From Anaerolineales bacterium (GTDB lineage Bacteria > Chloroflexota > Anaerolineae > Anaerolineales > Villigracilaceae): a stretch of 36,379 bases of DNA. Both the position numbers and the translations under genes were made by a program. The notes below the pieces were generated by a model that ran no database searches, had not been told where the DNA came from, and saw only the letters and a program-made list of their open reading frames with translations. This document shows, in pieces, positions 31,881-36,379 of the stretch (position 1 is the stretch's first letter; each line of letters opens with the position of its first letter). The stretch covers positions 1-36,379 of the forward strand of contig JAHDWC010000016.1 in assembly GCA_023382575.1 (NCBI GenBank), in the 5' to 3' direction.

Positions 31881-33485
31881 CTAAGCAGGGGAGGTCGGTT
31901 GGGCTGGCGGCTGGTCCGCTGGCTTTGTGGGCTCGATCGGCTGCACGTTCTGCCCTTTGACCTTGCCGAGATATTCAGGCAACTGGACGCCCGCCATTTC
32001 AGAAATATCCTGCAATGGAGGCAGACTCTTGAAGAGATTGGCGATGAAGTTGGACGTGGATGATCCGTTGCCATTGCCACCCGAATCCCAGACGGTGATC
32101 TTGTCGATCTTGAGGTTGCTGATGGCTTCCACCTGGCGGGAGACCAACTCTTCCAGCTTCTCGATCATCAATAATGTAGAAGCCGCTTGCGGGTCACCTC
32201 CGACGCTTTCGACCAATTGGCGATACCCTTCCGCCTTTGCTTGTAACAGTTGACGCGTACCTTCCGCTTCTGCCTGGTACTTGACGAGGATTCCATCCGC
32301 CACACCTTTGGCTTCACGGCGGACACGTTCCGCTTCTGCCTCGGCAGCGATCTCGATCTTGTTCTTCTCAATTTCCTGACGAACCACTTCCTCCGCTCGC
32401 AAGCGTTCCTGTTCGGCTTTGTAAAGCGCCTGTTGAATAGAGACTTGCGCCTCGTATTTGGCGACTTCCGCTTGCTTCAACGCAGCCGCGCGCTTGACTT
32501 CAAGCTCGGCGTTATAGTCCGCGATATTGGCTTTGGAAGTGTTCTCGCCTTTGACGGCACTGGCTTCCTGTTCCTGCACGAAGATGCGTTGATCGGCTTC
32601 AGCGGTCTTCTTACCCTTTTCTGAGTCCGCGGCGGCTTTTGCGCGTTGGATCTCCAGATCAGCATTGTAACGAGCGATGTTGGCGTTCGCATTGTTTTCG
32701 CCTTGCACCGCCGCCGCTTCCTGCTCCTGAACACGTTGACGTTGGTTGGCATCTGCGGTTTTGCGTCCGATCTCGGCTTCTGCCATTGCCTCCGCAACTT
32801 TCACTTCCTGCTCGCGGACAGCGTTAGCTTCACCGATGGCACCCAGCTTGGACTGTTCAGCAACGTCCACTTTCGCCTGGTTGATGGCTTCTGCCGCAGC
32901 CTTTTTACCGATGCTGGCGATATAGTCGGAAGCGTCTGTGATGTCTGTGATGTTGACGTTAATAAGCTGCAACCCGATCTTGTTCAATTCGGGTTCCACA
33001 TTGCGGCGGATCGCTTCGAGGAAGCTTTCACGATCCTGGTTGATCTGCTCGATGGTCAACGATGCGACGGTCAAACGCAGTTGACCGAAGATGATTTCCT
33101 TCGCCATTTCCTCGATGACATTTTGCGGCAACCGCAGGATTCTTTCCGCGGCATTGCTCATGATCTCGGGAACTGTGCTGACACCCACTGTAAACGTGCT
33201 CGGCACATTGATGCGGATATTTTGCAGTGACAACGCATTTTCCAATGGAATGCTGATCGTGATCGGAGTCAGGCTCAGATACGCATAATCCTGAATCAAC
33301 GGCCAGACGAAAGCACCACCACCATGCATGGTCTTGCTCGAACGTCCCTTTTCAACGCGCCCATAGATGACCAAAACTTTATCCGACGGACAACGTTTGT
33401 AGCGGCTTGCCATGAAGACGATCGTGAAAAACACCAACACCACGAAAGCGATCACGGCAAAGATGCCAAAACCTGCAGCGTTCAT
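31881..33485 (-). CDS. floT: Flotillin-like membrane scaffold protein
   Basis: A 534-residue flotillin (SPFH family). One N-terminal membrane segment (FGIFAVIAFVVLVFFTIVFM, about residues 5-26) is followed by an SPFH/band-7 domain (about 30-215) with YGRVEKGRSSKTMHGGGAFV and EIIFGQLRLTVASLTIEQIN. A long Ala/Glu/Lys coiled coil (about 215-440) contains repeated blocks: QEQEAAAVQGENNANANIAR is echoed by QEQEASAVKGENTSKANIAD. The C-terminus includes DKITVWDSGG and a Pro-rich tail. It probably organises ordered membrane microdomains. ATG 33485 follows GGAGG by 5 bases; a TTG twelve bases upstream is less likely. It lies 24 bases after the NfeD-like gene, the usual partner. Confidence 0.94.
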   Translation of the reverse strand: MNAAGFGIFAVIAFVVLVFFTIVFMASRYKRCPSDKVLVIYGRVEKGRSSKTMHGGGAFVWPLIQDYAYLSLTPITISIPLENALSLQNIRINVPSTFTVGVSTVPEIMSNAAERILRLPQNVIEEMAKEIIFGQLRLTVASLTIEQINQDRESFLEAIRRNVEPELNKIGLQLINVNITDITDASDYIASIGKKAAAEAINQAKVDVAEQSKLGAIGEANAVREQEVKVAEAMAEAEIGRKTADANQRQRVQEQEAAAVQGENNANANIARYNADLEIQRAKAAADSEKGKKTAEADQRIFVQEQEASAVKGENTSKANIADYNAELEVKRAAALKQAEVAKYEAQVSIQQALYKAEQERLRAEEVVRQEIEKNKIEIAAEAEAERVRREAKGVADGILVKYQAEAEGTRQLLQAKAEGYRQLVESVGGDPQAASTLLMIEKLEELVSRQVEAISNLKIDKITVWDSGGNGNGSSTSNFIANLFKSLPPLQDISEMAGVQLPEYLGKVKGQNVQPIEPTKPADQPPAQPTSPA

Positions 33486-33509
33486 ATCATCCTCCAAAGA
33501 CTAAATTGA

Positions 33510-34085
33510 TTATTTGACCTTTTCGACAACAAGTGTATTACCGTCCACACCCACCACGCGGATCTTATCTCCCGTGGCAAGCAAAAGCTTATCCTTGGAA
33601 ATCGCATCGAAGATTTTGAGCGCACCCTGCGTCACGATCTGGACCTGTCCAGTGCCATTTTTGGGAATGGTCAGATAAACGCTTCCTTCCGCGCCGACAG
33701 CGTTTTGCACATGGATAGTACCCTCACTCTGGAGGCGTTTCATCTGCGCAAAGATCAAGCTCAGCACCCAGAATGAAGCGAGTCCCGCTATCGTCCCACC
33801 GATCACACTGACCATGGCTGGAAGATTCGTTCTGAGCAGTGCCAATCCCACCAACCCGAACATCATGAAAAATGAAGTCAGCCCTTGCAGCGAGAGTAAC
33901 TTGAAACTCGCGTCACCATCGGTGCTGTGATCACTGGAGACATCACCTGCATCGAGTGCGGCATCGAGGGCATCATCGCTAAAATGTCCACCTACGAACA
34001 TCATTAAAGTTCGCAGGACGAATAACGTCCCGCCGATGATGGTAAACACCCAGTAGATGATCTCAATCAAAGATAATCCTGCCAT
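33510..34085 (-). CDS. nfeD: NfeD-like membrane protein (flotillin partner)
   Basis: A 191-residue membrane protein. Three hydrophobic stretches, about residues 6-32, 65-82 and 87-110, are followed by a C-terminal OB-fold domain (GAEGSVYLTIPKNGTGQVQI to GDKIRVVGVDGNTLVVEKV), the NfeD hallmark. An acidic loop (DDALDAALDAGDVSSDHSTD) lies between the first and second spans. NfeD proteins are almost always encoded next to flotillins or stomatins and are thought to act with them in the membrane. ATG 34085 with AAGGGA upstream is chosen over ATG 34106. A minus-strand TATAAT at 34118-34123 may be its -10 box, though no well-spaced -35 is seen. Confidence 0.88.
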   Translation of the reverse strand: MAGLSLIEIIYWVFTIIGGTLFVLRTLMMFVGGHFSDDALDAALDAGDVSSDHSTDGDASFKLLSLQGLTSFFMMFGLVGLALLRTNLPAMVSVIGGTIAGLASFWVLSLIFAQMKRLQSEGTIHVQNAVGAEGSVYLTIPKNGTGQVQIVTQGALKIFDAISKDKLLLATGDKIRVVGVDGNTLVVEKVK

Positions 34086-34178
34086 GTGGCATCCCTTCTT
34101 GTCCAAACATTTTCTGGATTATACACTTATACGCAAGTCAATCCCTTTTGTTGCATATGGGGGAGTGGATTCGTAGTC

Positions 34179-34225
34179 TTGACACAGAATAGAATGACCG
34201 GGTAAAATAAAAACGAACGTTCGTT
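34179..34225 (+). promoter_or_regulatory. Promoter and TetR-type operator of the efflux operon
   Basis: TTGACA (34179-34184) is a perfect -35 box, and TAAAAT (34203-34208) an 18-base-spaced -10 box. The perfect 14-bp palindrome AACGAAC/GTTCGTT (34212-34225) covers the predicted start site. Its GAACGTTC centre is typical of TetR/AcrR operators, so the TetR-family product encoded next probably represses its own operon. Confidence 0.82.
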
Positions 34226-34247
34226 CATTTTTATGGAGCCGAAATTT

Positions 34248-34865
34248 ATGTCCCAAAAATCAAAAGACATGCCCACCAAAGGTGAGATCACAAGGCTGGC
34301 TATTGAAGATGCCGCCATCGAGCTATTCCTGAAACAGGGCTATCACGCCACCTCCATGCGGCAGATCGCCGAACAGGCAGGCTTGGCGCTGGGTGGCATC
34401 TACAATCATTTCGCCAGCAAGGAAGAGATCTTCGAAGCCATCGTCTTGGACAAACATCCTTACAAGAAAATTCTACCGTTAGTCCTTGAAGCGGAAGGGG
34501 AGACCATGGAAGATTTTTTGCAGAATGCGGTCAAGATCACGCTTAAGGAAATTGGGTCGGAACCCATTTACATGAAATTGATGTTCATTGAATTTGTGGA
34601 ATTCAACGGCAAACATGGCGCATTGATGCTCTCTGAGATCGCCCCCAAAGTGTTGCCGGTATTTGAGCGGATCATTAAAGGACGAAAGGATTTGCGCGTG
34701 ACCAACCCCGCCTTGCTCATGCGTTCGTTCTTCGGCATGATCATCTCCTACTTTATTACGGACATGCTCGTCTCCAAATCTGTGATCGGAAAACTGATGC
34801 CGAAGGACGCCGCCACAGCTTATACAGATATCTATCTGCATGGTGTTCTTAAGGAGTCTGTATGA
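34248..34865 (+). CDS. TetR-family transcriptional repressor
   Basis: A 205-residue repressor. The N-terminal helix-turn-helix is classical: ITRLAIEDAAIELFLKQGYH, then TSMRQIAEQAGLALGGIYNHF and ASKEEIFEAIV. The variable C-terminal ligand-binding and dimer domain has hydrophobic helices (IYMKLMFIEFVEF, SFFGMIISYFITDML). ATG 34248 is preceded by GGAG at 9 bases, so it is preferred over ATG 34233, whose GAG codon forms part of that site. Its stop overlaps the permease start in ATGA, placing repressor and pump in one transcript under the palindromic operator. The inducer is unknown, presumably a compound exported by the pump. Confidence 0.93.
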   Translation: MSQKSKDMPTKGEITRLAIEDAAIELFLKQGYHATSMRQIAEQAGLALGGIYNHFASKEEIFEAIVLDKHPYKKILPLVLEAEGETMEDFLQNAVKITLKEIGSEPIYMKLMFIEFVEFNGKHGALMLSEIAPKVLPVFERIIKGRKDLRVTNPALLMRSFFGMIISYFITDMLVSKSVIGKLMPKDAATAYTDIYLHGVLKESV

Positions 34866-35989
34866 ACTCACGATTGACTTCCATCATCCGTAAGGAATTT
34901 TTACAGATATTCAGGGATGTACGCACGTTGGTGATGATCCTTGTCATCCCGATCATGCAGTTGTTTTTGCTGGGATATTCCGCTACGAACGATGTCCGCA
35001 ATATCCCGCTGGCAGTTTTAGATCGAAGCCGTAGTGTGGAATCGCGCTCTCTGCTGGATGCCTACCGCGCCGCGGACTACTTTCGCATTGCTTTCAGCGT
35101 GGATTCAGAATCAGAAATAGAAGATCTCATCTCACGTGGTGAGGCGCGCGCGGCGGTCATTATCCCACCGGATTATGCTCAACGCGTCCATGATGGAGAT
35201 GCCCAAGTCGCTTTCATTCTCGATGGCTCCGACCCAACCAGCGCATCCACTGCACTTTCGGCGGCGCAGCTTATCAGCCAGATGCATTCGACTGAGATTC
35301 TCACCGAGAAATTTTTGCGGACGGGTTCAAATATCCGCGTACAGCCGCCAGTGGAAGTTCGCACTACGGTTTGGTACAACCCCGACATGATCAGTGCCCA
35401 CTTTATGATCCCCGGTGTGATCGGCATGATCCTCTATGCCATTGCCGCCATCCTCACGGCTACGTCGGTTGTGCGTGAACGCGAGCGCGGAACGATCGAG
35501 CAGTTGATCGTCACGCCTATCCGCCCATGGGAATTGATCGTGGGTAAGCTGATGCCGTATGTCATCCTCGGCTTTTTCAACACCATCGAAGTGCTGGCAG
35601 TGGGACATTGGTGGTTTGGCATGCCCATCCGCGGTGACTTGGGTTTGATCCTTTTACTCTCCAGTGTATTTCTCGTCACAGGTTTGGGAATCGGTCTGTT
35701 TGCATCCACCATTGCCAACACACAGCAGGAAGCCATGCTTACGGTGTGGATGACGCTTTTGCCGAGCATCTTTCTCTCCGGTTTTTTCTTCCCGCTCGAA
35801 GCCATGCCCAAAGTGTTGCAATGGCTTTCATATCTCATGCCTTTACGTTATTACCTCGTCATCATTCGTGCGCTGCTACTTAAGGGTGTCGGTCTCGACA
35901 TGATCCAATTCGATGTCATTGCAATGACGCTTTTTGCTGTTGGCATCATGACCGCCGCCGCGCTTCGCTTCCGCAAACGCCTCGATTAA
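34862..35989 (+). CDS. ABC-2 type efflux permease (YhhJ/YbhR-like)
   Basis: A 375-residue ABC exporter permease. It starts with a cytoplasmic RKEFLQIFRDVRTLVMILVI segment and first span, then an extracytoplasmic domain of about 140 residues (residues 45-180, including AVLDRSRSVESRSLL and GEARAAVIIPPDYA). Five more spans follow, with the family motif VVRERERGTIEQLIVTPIRP and WLSYLMPLRYYLVIIRALLL near the end. The usual partners are an ATPase and an HlyD-type adaptor; the adaptor follows 18 bases later, while the ATPase is not in the window and probably lies beyond its end. Probable function is drug or toxic-compound export. Confidence 0.92.
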   Translation: MNSRLTSIIRKEFLQIFRDVRTLVMILVIPIMQLFLLGYSATNDVRNIPLAVLDRSRSVESRSLLDAYRAADYFRIAFSVDSESEIEDLISRGEARAAVIIPPDYAQRVHDGDAQVAFILDGSDPTSASTALSAAQLISQMHSTEILTEKFLRTGSNIRVQPPVEVRTTVWYNPDMISAHFMIPGVIGMILYAIAAILTATSVVRERERGTIEQLIVTPIRPWELIVGKLMPYVILGFFNTIEVLAVGHWWFGMPIRGDLGLILLLSSVFLVTGLGIGLFASTIANTQQEAMLTVWMTLLPSIFLSGFFFPLEAMPKVLQWLSYLMPLRYYLVIIRALLLKGVGLDMIQFDVIAMTLFAVGIMTAAALRFRKRLD

Positions 35990-36007
35990 TTTTTCAAGGA
36001 GATTTCC

Positions 36008-36379
36008 ATGAATCACAAACGTCCACCCATCCCCGCCATTATCATCTTGCTTTTGCTCGTTGCTGTAAGCATTTACTTTATCGTCACTCAAACTACAGGC
36101 GCGGATGAAACCGCTCTGACGGCTTCAGGTGCCATCGAAGCTGTTCAAGTCAACGTCGCGCCGGAACTTGCTGGAAAGGTGACCGAAGTCCTCGTTGATG
36201 AAGGTCAATCGGTTTCTGAAAACGATCCGCTTCTTCGTCTGGACCCGAGCCTACTGACTGCCCAACGAGCTGTTGCCTCCGCCGCAGTGGATTCTGCCAA
36301 CGCTGCCCTCGCATCCGCTCAAACCAAATATGACCAGACGCTCGAAGCCGCTCTTGCCGCGCAAGCCGCACAGCGCGCC
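36008..36379 (+). CDS. HlyD-family membrane-fusion adaptor, cut by the window end
   Basis: The first 124 residues of a periplasmic/extracytoplasmic adaptor; the reading frame is open to the window end. ATG 36008 follows AAGGAG by 6 bases. Residues about 9-26 are a membrane anchor (PAIIILLLLVAVSIYFIV). Then comes a biotinyl-lipoyl-like half motif (SGAIEAVQVNVAPELAGKVT, VLVDEGQSVSENDPLLRLD) and the start of an Ala-rich coiled-coil hairpin (AVASAAVDSANAALASAQTK). This order is diagnostic for HlyD/EmrA/YhiI adaptors. It belongs to the TetR/ABC-2 efflux operon and would link the pump to the cell envelope. Confidence 0.9.
   Translation, partial: MNHKRPPIPAIIILLLLVAVSIYFIVTQTTGADETALTASGAIEAVQVNVAPELAGKVTEVLVDEGQSVSENDPLLRLDPSLLTAQRAVASAAVDSANAALASAQTKYDQTLEAALAAQAAQRA

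Overview
The window looks like chromosomal DNA of a free-living bacterium of the phylum Chloroflexota, most likely class Anaerolineae. This is inferred from gene content and protein style, such as LAAC-type lipoproteins followed by Thr/Glu/Pro/Ala linkers, the permuted peptide-binding protein, and the receiver/transposase-like fusion. There is no rRNA or other marker gene to prove it. Base composition is moderately GC-rich, coding density is high, and many genes have clear AGGAG-type ribosome sites. No tRNA, rRNA, CRISPR array, intact insertion sequence or prophage was seen.

Layout. (1) 22-4428, minus: a two-component system. A very large two-propeller sensor kinase is split by an apparent frameshift near 1340 and followed by a NarL/LuxR-type response regulator. 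(2) 4594-12784, plus: a strong promoter and structured leader drive a peptide/oligopeptide-type ABC importer operon (binding lipoprotein, two permeases, ATPase, DinB-like protein, second ATPase, 66-aa membrane protein), closed by a terminator. The binding lipoprotein appears circularly permuted, and the second permease carries a large extracytoplasmic insertion. (3) 12808-16305, minus: a cysteine-free COX15-type heme A synthase, pointing to aerobic respiration, and a 770-aa TPR protein. (4) 16306-16892: a non-coding or weakly coding gap with fourteen 21-bp tandem repeats. (5) 16893-20443, minus: DNA polymerase I followed by an NTF2-like protein and a small conserved protein. (6) 20577-24362, minus: a receiver/roadblock/dead-IS200-transposase fusion, an unknown protein, and a fold-type II PLP enzyme whose promoter carries a FadR-type palindrome. 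A small membrane protein gene is divergent from the PLP gene. (7) 24962-28457, minus: a complete four-gene biotin-dependent, sodium-pumping acyl-CoA decarboxylase set (methylmalonyl-CoA decarboxylase type). (8) 28681-31164, minus: an M24 aminopeptidase and an MFS transporter. (9) 31350-31826, plus: heme-binding bacterioferritin. (10) 31881-34085, minus: an NfeD-flotillin pair. (11) 34179-36379, plus: a self-regulated TetR / ABC-2 permease / HlyD efflux operon cut by the window end.

How they may work together: the importer, the M24 aminopeptidase and the sodium-pumping decarboxylase fit a peptide- and amino-acid-consuming life in which methylmalonyl-CoA decarboxylation yields a sodium gradient. 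Heme A synthase and bacterioferritin indicate oxygen-respiring capacity. This is inference from gene content. The most unusual items are the circularly permuted binding protein with its modified permease, the domesticated transposase domain fused to signalling domains, and the 21-bp repeat array.
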